Shown here: piece by piece, positions 1 to 7,880 of the stretch
How the letters are laid out: each line of letters opens with the position of its first letter
Position numbering within the stretch: position 1 is the first letter of the stretch
Source: Acidimicrobiales bacterium
GTDB taxonomy: Bacteria > Actinomycetota > Acidimicrobiia > Acidimicrobiales > SZUA-35
DNA: 64,000 nucleotides
NCBI GenBank assembly: GCA_041394265.1
Contig: JAWKIO010000006.1
Span: 496,001 to 560,000, forward strand
Direction of reading: 5' to 3'
Notes under the pieces: generated by a model
The model's database searches: none
What the model was told of the DNA's origin: nothing
Seen by the model: the letters and a program-made list of their open reading frames with translations, nothing else
Made by a program: the position numbers and the translations under genes

Positions 1-180
1 CGACGGGAGGTGGACGTCGAGCAGCACGACATCGGGCGGACGGTCACAGATCACGTCGACCGCCTCGGCAACATCGCCTGCCTCACCGACGACGTAGACG
101 GCGTCTCCCAGCTGGGCCCGCACGCCGGCCCGCACCAGATCGTGGTCATCGACCAGGACGACGGTCGGTTGGAAACTCAT
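1..180 (-). CDS. Response regulator receiver domain, N-terminal 60 residues (cut by window edge)
   Basis: This is the start of a two-component response regulator; the gene runs off the left edge. The 60 visible residues form the first half of a CheY-like receiver: a beta-1 strand followed by an acidic Asp-Asp pair (VLVDDHDLVRAG), then the strand with the presumed phospho-acceptor (VVLLDVHLP). The DDHDLVR signature is typical of NarL/LuxR-type regulators, so a C-terminal helix-turn-helix is expected outside the window (inference). The ATG overlaps the stop of the upstream histidine kinase gene as ATGA (177-180), so the two are translationally coupled and form one system. Confidence 0.9.
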   Translation of the reverse strand, partial: MSFQPTVVLVDDHDLVRAGVRAQLGDAVYVVGEAGDVAEAVDVICDRPPDVVLLDVHLPS

Positions 181-1418
181 GGCTGGCTCCTCATGGGGTG
201 GGCGTCCGAGCTACCGGCGCTCGAGGTGTCGGATCGACGGGGTAGGCGGAGTTCGACCTCGGTCCCCTCGCCCGGCGCCGTGACGATGATCGCCGATCCA
301 CCGATGCGTTGCATGCGTTGCTGGATCGAGTGGCGAACCCCCTGGCGATCATCGGGAATGGCGCTGAGCTCGAACCCGGTGCCGGCATCTCGTACGAACG
401 CTTCGATGGCGTCGGGCTGCACCTCGACGTAGATGTCGATCCGCTCGACGCCGGCGTGCTTGGCGCTGTTCACGGCCGCCTCGCGCACCGCCGACAGCAT
501 CGATCCGACCCGGGCGTCGATGAGGCAATCGCCTACCACGACCGCATCGATCGTGATGCCGTGGAGATCCTCGAGGTCGCTGATCAGGTCGTCGAGTTGA
601 CCCCGGACACTTCCACCCTCGCGATGGACCCGATCGGGATCGAGCCAGTTCCGTAGCTCGCGCTCCTGGCGGCGGGCGAGTCCGACCATCTTCTGGGGGT
701 CGTCGGAGTGGCGTTGGATCAGCGACAGGGTCTGCAACACCGAGTCGTGGATGTGGGCGGCCACCTCGGCCCGCTCCTCGGATCGGACCCGAGCCTGACG
801 TTCGGCGTCGAGGTCGGCCAGGAGTCGCCACCACCAGGGCGCCGACAACGCAAGGAGCGCGCCCCCGATGCCGACACCGATCGCGAGTCCGGCCGACGCC
901 TGGGCCCAGTCGGAGAACGGCCGGACGAGGAGGAGGACGGCGGTGCCGATGAGCACGAGTCCGCCGACGGTCTGGGCGACCTGGATCGGCCGGGCAATCG
1001 GCTTGGCCGAAGCGTTCGGACGACGTCGCTGCCACAGCACGATGATGCCGAGGGCCAACAGGCCGAGCGGCCACACGAGCCAGTTGGGCAGGCCGAAGAG
1101 CCGCTCGAACAGGGCGTAGCCACCGAGGGTGGCCAGCGCGAAACCGACCAGGCGCTCTCGACCGTTGCGGGCCTTCGGGATTCGAGCGACCTCTGGACGC
1201 TGGTGGACGTACTGGTCGATCGCCAGCCAGCCCCACACCACGGCGTAGAGGAGTGCTCCCCATCCGCCGGCGGTGAACAGCGCAACGAAGGCGAGACGAA
1301 CCCAGAAGACGTCGAGGCCGAGCTCGCTGGCGATGCCGGCCGAGACCCCGCCGACCAGACGGTCACGGCGTTCGATGGCAGGCACCTGCCAATAGCGATC
1401 GCTGGGTACGGCTCTCAT
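177..1418 (-). CDS. PspC-domain sensor histidine kinase (HisKA_3 type)
   Basis: A 413-residue membrane histidine kinase. An N-terminal PspC domain (about residues 10-60, RRDRLVGGVSAGIASELGLD then a hydrophobic segment) is followed by several membrane helices. The phospho-acceptor region has the HisKA_3 motif HIHDSVLQTL near residue 220. The ATPase shows an N box (REAAVNSAKHAGV) and a G box (RDAGTGFELS ... GEGTEVEL). It should phosphorylate the response regulator encoded next, with which it overlaps by 4 bp. PspC kinases are associated with envelope stress (family knowledge). I chose the ATG at 1418 because the PspC domain begins just after it; an in-frame extension upstream to 1625 crosses the divergent promoter region and looks spurious. 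Confidence 0.9.
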   Translation of the reverse strand: MRAVPSDRYWQVPAIERRDRLVGGVSAGIASELGLDVFWVRLAFVALFTAGGWGALLYAVVWGWLAIDQYVHQRPEVARIPKARNGRERLVGFALATLGGYALFERLFGLPNWLVWPLGLLALGIIVLWQRRRPNASAKPIARPIQVAQTVGGLVLIGTAVLLLVRPFSDWAQASAGLAIGVGIGGALLALSAPWWWRLLADLDAERQARVRSEERAEVAAHIHDSVLQTLSLIQRHSDDPQKMVGLARRQERELRNWLDPDRVHREGGSVRGQLDDLISDLEDLHGITIDAVVVGDCLIDARVGSMLSAVREAAVNSAKHAGVERIDIYVEVQPDAIEAFVRDAGTGFELSAIPDDRQGVRHSIQQRMQRIGGSAIIVTAPGEGTEVELRLPRRSDTSSAGSSDAHPMRSQP

Positions 1419-1466
1419 GACCGTTGCATGATCGCACGACCGAGGATCGATCCAAATCAGGGCAAA

Positions 1467-1495
1467 CCCTGAGTGCACCCGAGACGCATTCAGGG
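1467..1495. promoter_or_regulatory. Inverted repeat in the divergent PspC promoter region
   Basis: CCCTGAGTGC and GCATTCAGGG form 10-bp arms (9 of 10 matching) around a 9-bp spacer. A further half-site, CAGGG-caaa-CCCTG, adjoins at 1458-1471. The group lies midway between the two divergent starts (1418 minus and 1552 plus), where a LuxR-type regulator would be expected to bind. An operator role is inference; the symmetry is seen directly. Confidence 0.4.
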
Positions 1496-1551
1496 AAGAG
1501 TGGGGTGGCCCACCGATGGTTGGCCGAGCCGGCCCGATCGACACTCGAACC

Positions 1552-3129
1552 ATGACCGACCTCCACTCCCCCCAACCCGACGACGATTCCCCCTCCAACG
1601 ACGAGACCTCGACCGAGTCGAGCACCGGTCTCGATCACCGCGATGCCCCCGAGCCCGCAGCGACCGACGAGACGCCGGCCACTGGCGCCTTGGACGTCGA
1701 TGGTGCCGCCCTGCTCGAGGCTGCCGCCCGACTGGATGATCCGCTCGCCGAGGAGCCGACCGACGCCGGGGCCGAGTCCGTCACCGGCGAAATCGGCATC
1801 GACAGCGAAGCTGATGCCGACCCGATCGAAGATGCCACCTCGGGCGGCAACGACCCCGCCGGCAGCGATCCGTTCGATGGCGAGTCGGCAGGAGCCGAAC
1901 CGGGCGAGCCCACCGCAACCACACCGCCCCCAATGGATCCGCCGCCGATGGATCCGCCGCCACCGCTTCCTCCGGTCCGCCGCCTTCGTCGGGCCGAGGG
2001 CAGTTCCGGCCCCGGCGTCGCCGCCGGCATCGCTCGCTACTTCGGCGTCGAGACCGGCCTGGTCAAGGCGGCGTTCGTCGTCGCCAGCTTCTTCGGCGGC
2101 CTCGGCATCTTCGTGTACATCGCCGGTTGGGCCCTCATCCCTCGTGACCGACACCCCGACCCGCGTCCAGTCGTGCTGAACGGCAGCGTCGCCGGCATCG
2201 TGATCGGCACGCTCGCCATGGTGGGTGCCGTCTCGGTGGCCTTCGGTGCCGGTGGAGCCGCCGGGAGCCTGCTCGCTCCGGCCCTGCTCATCGGCATCGG
2301 CTTCTACCTGCTCGATCAGCGGTCCACGCCACAGGTGATCACCGACGCTCCCACGCAACCGGCCAGCCGCCCGTCGTGGATCCCACCGCTCACCACCACC
2401 CCGCTGCCGCCGTCGACCACCCACGCCTACGCAGCAACCGCGGCTCCCGCGCCGCAGTGGGGCACGGTGCACACCGATCCCGCACCGCCGGTCGCGACCA
2501 AGCCGAAACCGCCGGTTACTGCGGTGACCATGGCCATCACCGCCGTCGTCGTGGCCGCCATGATCGCCCTCGACCAGTTCACCGGGGTCGACATCAGCGT
2601 GCCACAGATGTTCGGCACCGCCCTCGCCATCATCGTCACCGGCATCATCGTCAGCCTGTTCGTCGGCCGAGCGCTGGGCCTGTGGTTCGCCGGCATCATC
2701 GCTCTGATCGGTCTTGGCGTGTCGCCGATCGCCGTCGCCATCACCGTCGACGGTGTCGGCTCTCGTGAGTACCGAGTGCTCGACGGCGAGTCGCTCCTGC
2801 CGAGCTACGTCCTCGGCACCGGCGAGCTGATCATCGACCTGCGCGATGCCGAGTTCACCTCCGACGCCGCCACGACGATCGACCTCGATGCCGGCTCGAT
2901 CGTGGTGTACCTCCCCGACGATGTCACGATCGATCTCGACGCCACCGCTCGCTTTGGCGTCGTGACGGCCCCGATCAAGACCACCGACGGGGGCTTCGGC
3001 ATCACGCTCGAAGAGGTCTCCGGCTCAAGCTCGGAGATCCAGCGGATCTACAGCGCACGCGAGGGTGCCCCCACCGTCTCCATCGACGCCGACGTCCGCT
3101 TCGGGTCGATCGAGATCCGACAGGGCTGA
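1552..3129 (+). CDS. PspC-domain membrane protein with long acidic N-terminus
   Basis: A 525-residue protein divergent from the PspC sensor kinase. Residues 1-135 are acidic and Pro-rich with no predicted fold, and include a PPPMDPPPMDPPPPLPP stretch. A PspC domain follows at about 140-200 (RRAEGSSGPGVAAGIARYFG, then a hydrophobic helix). Further hydrophobic segments run to about residue 405. The C-terminal ~120 residues form an extracytoplasmic-looking beta-rich region (ITLEEVSG ... VRFGSIEIRQG) similar in layout to LiaF-type domains. The ATG at 1552 gives the Met-Thr-Asp start right before the acidic tail. The divergent arrangement suggests co-regulation with the two-component pair, sensing or buffering envelope stress (inference). 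Confidence 0.8.
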   Translation: MTDLHSPQPDDDSPSNDETSTESSTGLDHRDAPEPAATDETPATGALDVDGAALLEAAARLDDPLAEEPTDAGAESVTGEIGIDSEADADPIEDATSGGNDPAGSDPFDGESAGAEPGEPTATTPPPMDPPPMDPPPPLPPVRRLRRAEGSSGPGVAAGIARYFGVETGLVKAAFVVASFFGGLGIFVYIAGWALIPRDRHPDPRPVVLNGSVAGIVIGTLAMVGAVSVAFGAGGAAGSLLAPALLIGIGFYLLDQRSTPQVITDAPTQPASRPSWIPPLTTTPLPPSTTHAYAATAAPAPQWGTVHTDPAPPVATKPKPPVTAVTMAITAVVVAAMIALDQFTGVDISVPQMFGTALAIIVTGIIVSLFVGRALGLWFAGIIALIGLGVSPIAVAITVDGVGSREYRVLDGESLLPSYVLGTGELIIDLRDAEFTSDAATTIDLDAGSIVVYLPDDVTIDLDATARFGVVTAPIKTTDGGFGITLEEVSGSSSEIQRIYSAREGAPTVSIDADVRFGSIEIRQG

Positions 3130-3215
3130 CCCTGGTCTCGCCCGGCCCGCCGGTCGGGACTAGGTTCGCTGCCGGGAACGCCACCACCCGGGGCGTTCGA
3201 CCGATCGGGACCACC

Positions 3216-4391
3216 ATGTCGATCACGCAGCACACCCGAGCAGTCGTCGATCACCAGGCGTTGACCGCAGTCGCGGTCGACGCCGGTCGTCGTTCGGGCG
3301 AGATCGAGTCGTTGCGACGACTGCCCGCCGACATCGTCGACGGACTGATCGACTCCTGTGTCATGCGACTCTGGGTGCCGGCCCGCTACGGCGGTGTCGA
3401 GGGATCGGTCGCCGACCTGATCGACGTGCTCGACGCCGTCAGCTACCACGACGGTGCGACCGGCTGGTGCATCATGATCGCCAACACCACCGCCCTGAAC
3501 GGCGGTTTCCTCGATCCGGTCTTTGCCGAGGAGATCTACGGCGATCCTCGTGCGGTGACCGGAGGCTTCGGCATGCCCGCCGGCACCGGAGTGGCCGTCG
3601 ACGGCGGTATCCGGGTCACCGGTCAATGGGCATGGGGCTCAGGCTCGCATCACTGCACCTGGGTCGGGGGCGGGGTCCGCATCGTCGACGACACCGGCAC
3701 GCCGACGAAACTGGCCGACGGCACCGCCGCCCCGTTCGTGTACTTCGACCGCAGCGACGTCGAACTCCTCGACACCTGGCACGTGATGGGACTCAAGGGC
3801 ACCGGCTCGACCGACTACCAGGTCGACGACGCCTTCGTTCCCACCGGTCGTTGGGTGTCGTTCGCCGCCGGACCCGAGCCTGTGGTCGACAGCCCGCTCT
3901 ATCGCTTCTCGTTCCTCGGCGCTCTCGGGGTGGGCGTCGCCAGTGTGACCCTCGGACTCGCTCGTCGAGCCATCGACGAGTTGGTGCTATTGGGCGACAA
4001 GAAGCCTCAGGGGTCGTCTCGGTCGCTGTCCGAACGAGCCACCGTGCAGGCCGATCTGGCGGCGGCGGAGGCCGCGGTCCGCTCGGCCTCGGCGTTCATC
4101 CACGAGGTGGTCGCCGAGTGCTGGGACGCCGCCGAACACCAGGGCGAGATGTCGGGCGAACAAAAGCGCCTGCTGCGACTGGCAGCCAACAACGCGGCCG
4201 AACGGAGCGCCCACGCCGTTGGGCTGTGCTACCGAGCAGGCGGTGGGTCGGCGCTGTATGAGACCTCGCCGCTCCAGCGGGTGTTTCGCGACGTCAATGT
4301 CGCCACTCAGCACGGCATGATCGCGCCTCGACTCCTCGAACCGCTCGGTCGCATGCGGTTCGGTTTGCCGACCGACACCCGCCAGTTCTGA
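3216..4391 (+). CDS. Acyl-CoA dehydrogenase-fold flavin-dependent monooxygenase
   Basis: A 391-residue protein of the acyl-CoA dehydrogenase superfamily, in the branch that includes HsaA-like flavin-dependent hydroxylases. The N-terminal helical domain is followed by a beta domain with the substrate/flavin loop GQWAWGSGSHH (around residue 135-145) and HVMGLKGTGSTDYQVDD (around 190-205), typical of this branch. The C-terminal four-helix domain ends RVFRDVNVATQHGMIAP, also characteristic. These enzymes use reduced FMN/FAD supplied by a separate reductase to hydroxylate aromatic or sterol-derived rings. No reductase gene is adjacent, so the substrate is unknown. Confidence 0.8.
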   Translation: MSITQHTRAVVDHQALTAVAVDAGRRSGEIESLRRLPADIVDGLIDSCVMRLWVPARYGGVEGSVADLIDVLDAVSYHDGATGWCIMIANTTALNGGFLDPVFAEEIYGDPRAVTGGFGMPAGTGVAVDGGIRVTGQWAWGSGSHHCTWVGGGVRIVDDTGTPTKLADGTAAPFVYFDRSDVELLDTWHVMGLKGTGSTDYQVDDAFVPTGRWVSFAAGPEPVVDSPLYRFSFLGALGVGVASVTLGLARRAIDELVLLGDKKPQGSSRSLSERATVQADLAAAEAAVRSASAFIHEVVAECWDAAEHQGEMSGEQKRLLRLAANNAAERSAHAVGLCYRAGGGSALYETSPLQRVFRDVNVATQHGMIAPRLLEPLGRMRFGLPTDTRQF

Positions 4392-4424
4392 CCGACCCAA
4401 CGACCCTCCAGCGGAACCACCTGC

Positions 4425-5153
4425 ATGAACGCACGACGCCACATCCCGACCGGCGACGACGGCAGCCTCCCCGAACGGCTCGCTCGTCACCTCGACGAAT
4501 GGCTCGGTCAGTGGCGTCCACCGGGTGAGGGCGAGCTGATCGTCGTCGGCTCCGAGAAGCGCACGCAGCCCGGCTGGGATGGCACGATTCGGCCCTTCGT
4601 CGGCATCGAAACCCTGAGCGGTGCGGTGCTGAGCGTGCCGCCGGAGCGGGTCGCCGCCGTCCGGGCGCTGGGCGACGATCTCGACACCGTTGGTGCTCGC
4701 CTCGGCGATGCCCTCGGCCTGATCGATCACCGCTTCGGTCGTGGGATCTACCGCTGGTCGACCAACCCCGCTCCACCCGACCCGAATCGACTCGGCCTGT
4801 GGCTCCCGACGACCGACCCGCGAGTGCTGCCGTGGCTTCGCCCGTTCAATGGCGATGTGCTGGTCGGCTTCGACGCCCCCGACCTCGCCTCGGGCACGAG
4901 CCAGGTCGCGGCCGGCGTGGGCCGCAAACAGCATGACCAGCACGGTCACGAGCTCGCCGTGGTGACCGAGGAGGGCCACCGGGGCAAGGGTTGGGCTGCC
5001 AGCCTGGTCTCCCAGGCCGCCCGGCGGGTGCTCGACGACAGGGCGATCCCGATCTACCTGCACGCTCCCGACAACCGTGCCTCGGCCAAGACCGCCGACG
5101 CCTGCGGCTTCCCCGACCGAGGCTGGCGCATCCTCGGCCTCTTCCGCACCTGA
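4425..5153 (+). CDS. GNAT-family N-acetyltransferase
   Basis: A 242-residue acetyltransferase. The recognisable part is the C-terminal half: the acetyl-CoA pyrophosphate-binding loop HRGKGWAASLV (about residues 186-196) after the strand HELAVVTEE, then an NRASAKTADACGF segment matching the end of the GNAT fold (motif B). The N-terminal 130 residues do not match a family I recognise. It follows the monooxygenase gene by 33 bp and may share its transcript. Acceptor substrate unknown. Confidence 0.75.
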   Translation: MNARRHIPTGDDGSLPERLARHLDEWLGQWRPPGEGELIVVGSEKRTQPGWDGTIRPFVGIETLSGAVLSVPPERVAAVRALGDDLDTVGARLGDALGLIDHRFGRGIYRWSTNPAPPDPNRLGLWLPTTDPRVLPWLRPFNGDVLVGFDAPDLASGTSQVAAGVGRKQHDQHGHELAVVTEEGHRGKGWAASLVSQAARRVLDDRAIPIYLHAPDNRASAKTADACGFPDRGWRILGLFRT

Positions 5154-5165
5154 CCCACACTCCAC

Positions 5166-5267
5166 ACCCCAAACCCGAACCCCAAAACCCACCGCAACTT
5201 TGGAGAGTTGATGCCGCTCAGAGGTACGAAAACGCCAAAGTTGCTGGGGTTTGGTGGGGTTTGGGGT
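5166..5267. repeat. Long imperfect palindrome between convergent genes (REP-like, possible bidirectional terminator)
   Basis: Two arms of 33-38 bp, at 5166-5203 and 5235-5267, are reverse complements with a few mismatches. The inner part GCAACTTTGG / CCAAAGTTGC is perfect and the outer parts are runs of ACCCC(A)AA and its complement. The 31-bp loop is unremarkable. It fills the gap between the converging ends of the acetyltransferase and K+ channel genes, so a terminator role is plausible, although there is no T tract. Its CGCCAAAGTTGC core recurs elsewhere in the window. Confidence 0.65.
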
Positions 5268-6415
5268 CAGACCACGGCGCGGAGGCGGGCGAGTTCGGCG
5301 GCCGAGCCGAGGGCGATGATCACGTCGCCACCGTGGAGTTCGGTCGTCGGCGCCGGATTGGTGTGGTAGCGGCCGTCGCCCTGACGGATGGCGATGATCA
5401 GCGAACGGCGACCGTCTTCGGCCCGCAGGTCCATCAACGACCGGCCCCGCATCGGCGAATCATCGGGGACGACGACCTCGTGCACCGCCACGTCGTGACC
5501 CTCGTCGTGCAGCACCTCGTCGAGGAACTCCGCCACATGGGGCTGGAGCGCCAGTGCGGCCATGCGAGATCCGCCGATCTCGTGCGGGTTGATCACCCGG
5601 TCGGCGCCGGCCTGCAGCATCTTCGACTCGTTCTTCTGGTCGTTGGTCCGGGCGACGATGAAGATGTCGGACCGGAGGGCCCGGGCGCTGAGGCAGACGA
5701 AGAGGTTGTCGGCGTCGTGGTCGAGAGCGGCGATGATGGTCTTGGCCCGCCCGATGCCGGCCGCCCGCAGGACATCGTCGTCGGTGGCCTCGCCGATCAC
5801 GATCGCCACGTCCGCCTGGTCTTCTTGCGGCTCGCGGTCGATGATGACCACCTCGCCGCCCGAGCGGCGCACGAACGTGGCGACCGAGTTCCCGACCCGG
5901 CCCCAGCCGCAGATGATCACATGGTTCTCGAGCGTGTCGATCGACTTGAGCATGCGTCGTCTCCTGAGTTCGTCGTTGAGGCTGCCCTCGATGAGGGTGT
6001 CGACCAGGACACCGAGGGTGTAGAGCACACTCGCCGTTCCGACCACGGCGATGAAGATGGTGAAGGTTCGGTAGCGGGCGATGTTGGTGTCGGTCATCCC
6101 CAGCTCGGTGAAGCCGACCGTCGTGATCGTGATGACGGTCTGGTAGATCGCATCGAGCCACGACAAGCCGAGGAGGCGATACCCCACCCAACCGATGATC
6201 ACCACGAGGTTCACGGCGAGGACGCCGTACACCACCCGCTGCCACGGATCGCGAGACGACGGTCGCTTCCACACCGGGGCGTCGTCGGAGGCGAGCGGCC
6301 GCCGCTGGCCGACCCGCAGCCGACCGAGCAGGATGCGGGTGGGGTAGGTCGGCACGACGCTGATCGTAGAGCCAATCGGGCGCTGACCTGAGGAATCCAC
6401 CCGAGTGGGTGCCAC
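5267..6415 (-). CDS. Two-TM potassium channel with RCK (TrkA-N/TrkA-C) domains
   Basis: A 382-residue ion channel subunit. Two hydrophobic helices (about 62-82 and 115-140) flank a pore loop with the filter-like TITTVGFTE. The usual TVGYG is replaced by TVGFT, as in some prokaryotic RCK channels. A cytosolic RCK/TrkA-N Rossmann domain follows (HVIICGWGRVGNSVA, about 165-180, with the acidic IIDRE at the second strand), then a TrkA-C domain from about 290 with EVVVPDDSPMRG. It probably conducts K+ under nucleotide or ion control. The start used is a GTG next to the previous gene's stop; a GTG or GTC-region start about 20 residues later cannot be excluded. Confidence 0.85.
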   Translation of the reverse strand: MAPTRVDSSGQRPIGSTISVVPTYPTRILLGRLRVGQRRPLASDDAPVWKRPSSRDPWQRVVYGVLAVNLVVIIGWVGYRLLGLSWLDAIYQTVITITTVGFTELGMTDTNIARYRTFTIFIAVVGTASVLYTLGVLVDTLIEGSLNDELRRRRMLKSIDTLENHVIICGWGRVGNSVATFVRRSGGEVVIIDREPQEDQADVAIVIGEATDDDVLRAAGIGRAKTIIAALDHDADNLFVCLSARALRSDIFIVARTNDQKNESKMLQAGADRVINPHEIGGSRMAALALQPHVAEFLDEVLHDEGHDVAVHEVVVPDDSPMRGRSLMDLRAEDGRRSLIIAIRQGDGRYHTNPAPTTELHGGDVIIALGSAAELARLRAVV

Positions 6416-7114
6416 TCACCCCGCCGGAACGGTCGACCAGAGGGCGAGCGCCGTGAGGGTGCCTGCCGGGATCTCGGTGAACCCTCCATCGTGGATCGAG
6501 ACATCGGCGAGCGGTCGCAGTTCCTCCCACAGCGCCGGGGTGGCGTGAATGACTCGGACGGGACGACCGGCGTCGTTCCACGCAGACACGAGACCAGGGT
6601 CGGCCTGTTGCCACGCCAGCTGGCCGGCGTGAGCGCACTGAGCTGCCCGCTTGCCCCAGCTCATGGTCACCTCCGGGGTCAGCACCACCCACAGCATCGG
6701 CGAACCCTCGACCTCACCCTCAGGTCGAGGTAGAGCGTCGAGGCGGGCTGGTTCGTCGAGATCGGTCGACTGGATCTGGAGTTTGGCCAATGCCGCGGGA
6801 GCCTGGTCGAGCGGCCCGGGAACGAAGGCACGCACCTCGGCGCTGCGGTGCCGCACCGTGACACCGTCGGGTTCTTGAGCCCGCTCCCACGCCGACGCTC
6901 TCCCCCGGCGCATGATCTTGCGGATCCGAGCGCCGTTCCACGCGGCCACGGCGTCGTGCCAAATGCCTCCGGGACGACTGCGCTCGTCGTCGAGCAGCTC
7001 GACGGTGGCGAGGACCGCCGCCTCGCAGATGTCGCTCACCGTGGGTGGTGTCGACTTCTCGACGCGCGCGAGTTGGAGGGCGAGCGGTGAACTCGTCGGG
7101 TCCTCGTCGGTCAT
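6416..7114 (-). CDS. PTH2-like peptidyl-tRNA hydrolase family protein
   Basis: A 232-residue protein whose C-terminal half resembles type 2 peptidyl-tRNA hydrolases. Strand one LWVVLTPEVTMSWGKRAAQCAHA (about 140-163) carries the PTH2 hallmark of Lys followed by AAQCAHA; a helix, the strand RVIHATPALWEEL and a loop ending TLTALALW follow. The N-terminal ~130 residues are not recognised and make it nearly twice the length of a minimal PTH2. It would release peptides from peptidyl-tRNA, or hydrolyse a related ester. It ends immediately before the channel gene start and probably shares its transcript. Confidence 0.7.
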   Translation of the reverse strand: MTDEDPTSSPLALQLARVEKSTPPTVSDICEAAVLATVELLDDERSRPGGIWHDAVAAWNGARIRKIMRRGRASAWERAQEPDGVTVRHRSAEVRAFVPGPLDQAPAALAKLQIQSTDLDEPARLDALPRPEGEVEGSPMLWVVLTPEVTMSWGKRAAQCAHAGQLAWQQADPGLVSAWNDAGRPVRVIHATPALWEELRPLADVSIHDGGFTEIPAGTLTALALWSTVPAG

Positions 7115-7135
7115 GGTCGATCACCCTACGATGCG

Positions 7136-7846
7136 GTGATCGATCCCACCGCACCATCGTCGACGACCGAGCCGGCCGCCGCTCCGGCCCCCCACATCGG
7201 GACGCTCAACGAAGGCTCGCTCCACGCCGCGCTCAAGACCCACTACGCCCGCCCCGGCGATCGTTTCGAGGTCCCGCTTCGCGGCTTCGTGATCGACATC
7301 GAGCGGGGCGATCAGCTGATCGAGATCCAGACGGGGTCGTTCGGGGCCATGGGCAACAAGCTCGACCGCCTACTCGGCGACCACCGGGTCCTGCTCGTGT
7401 ATCCGGTTGCCGTCGAGACCCGGTTGGTCCGACCCGACACGCGGCCTCGCCGCTCCCCCAAACGAGGCTCGGTGTATCAACTGTTCGACGAACTGGTGTC
7501 GATCCCGACCCTCATCGATCACCCGAACCTCACGCTCGACGTGGCGCTCGTGAAGATCGATCGGGTCCAGCGACACGACCCTCGGGCTCGACGGGGTCGC
7601 GGTGGCTACCGGACGGTCGACAAGGTGCTCACCGAGCTGGTCGGCGTCGAGCGGTTCGACACCGTCGACGACCTGCGTCGGCTTCTCCCGCTCGACCTAC
7701 CCGAGGAGTTCACCACCGCCGACCTTGCGGCCGGCGGTGGCTTCGATCGGGCGAGCGCTCAGAAGATGGCGTACTGCTTCGTCCCCCTCGGGGTCTTCGA
7801 GCAGATCGGACGCACCCGGGCCGGCTACCACTACCGCCTGCGCTGA
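7136..7846 (+). CDS. Conserved hypothetical protein, possible PD-(D/E)XK-like nuclease fold
   Basis: A 236-residue soluble protein. The most distinctive part is near residues 30-75: a Ser-Leu-His-Ala-Ala-Leu-Lys helix, then FVIDIERGDQLIEIQTGSFG, a Asp...Glu-Ile-Gln-Thr pattern like the core strand pair of restriction-endonuclease folds with Gln in place of Lys. The rest (VLLVYPVAVETRLV, and a C-terminal winged-helix-like segment ending VFEQIGRTRAGYHYRLR) suggests a DNA-binding tail. It starts 21 bp from the divergent PTH2-like gene. I recognise the family shape but no assigned function; the nuclease idea is inference. Confidence 0.6.
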   Translation: MIDPTAPSSTTEPAAAPAPHIGTLNEGSLHAALKTHYARPGDRFEVPLRGFVIDIERGDQLIEIQTGSFGAMGNKLDRLLGDHRVLLVYPVAVETRLVRPDTRPRRSPKRGSVYQLFDELVSIPTLIDHPNLTLDVALVKIDRVQRHDPRARRGRGGYRTVDKVLTELVGVERFDTVDDLRRLLPLDLPEEFTTADLAAGGGFDRASAQKMAYCFVPLGVFEQIGRTRAGYHYRLR

Positions 7847-7880
7847 ACGCCGACGGTCGTGGCGCCGGCCACGTCGCCGA

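Noticed and set aside
3987..5192. 401-codon minus-strand frame opposite the monooxygenase and acetyltransferase
   Set aside because: Composition is typical of antisense GC-rich shadows and both plus-strand proteins have clear family motifs.
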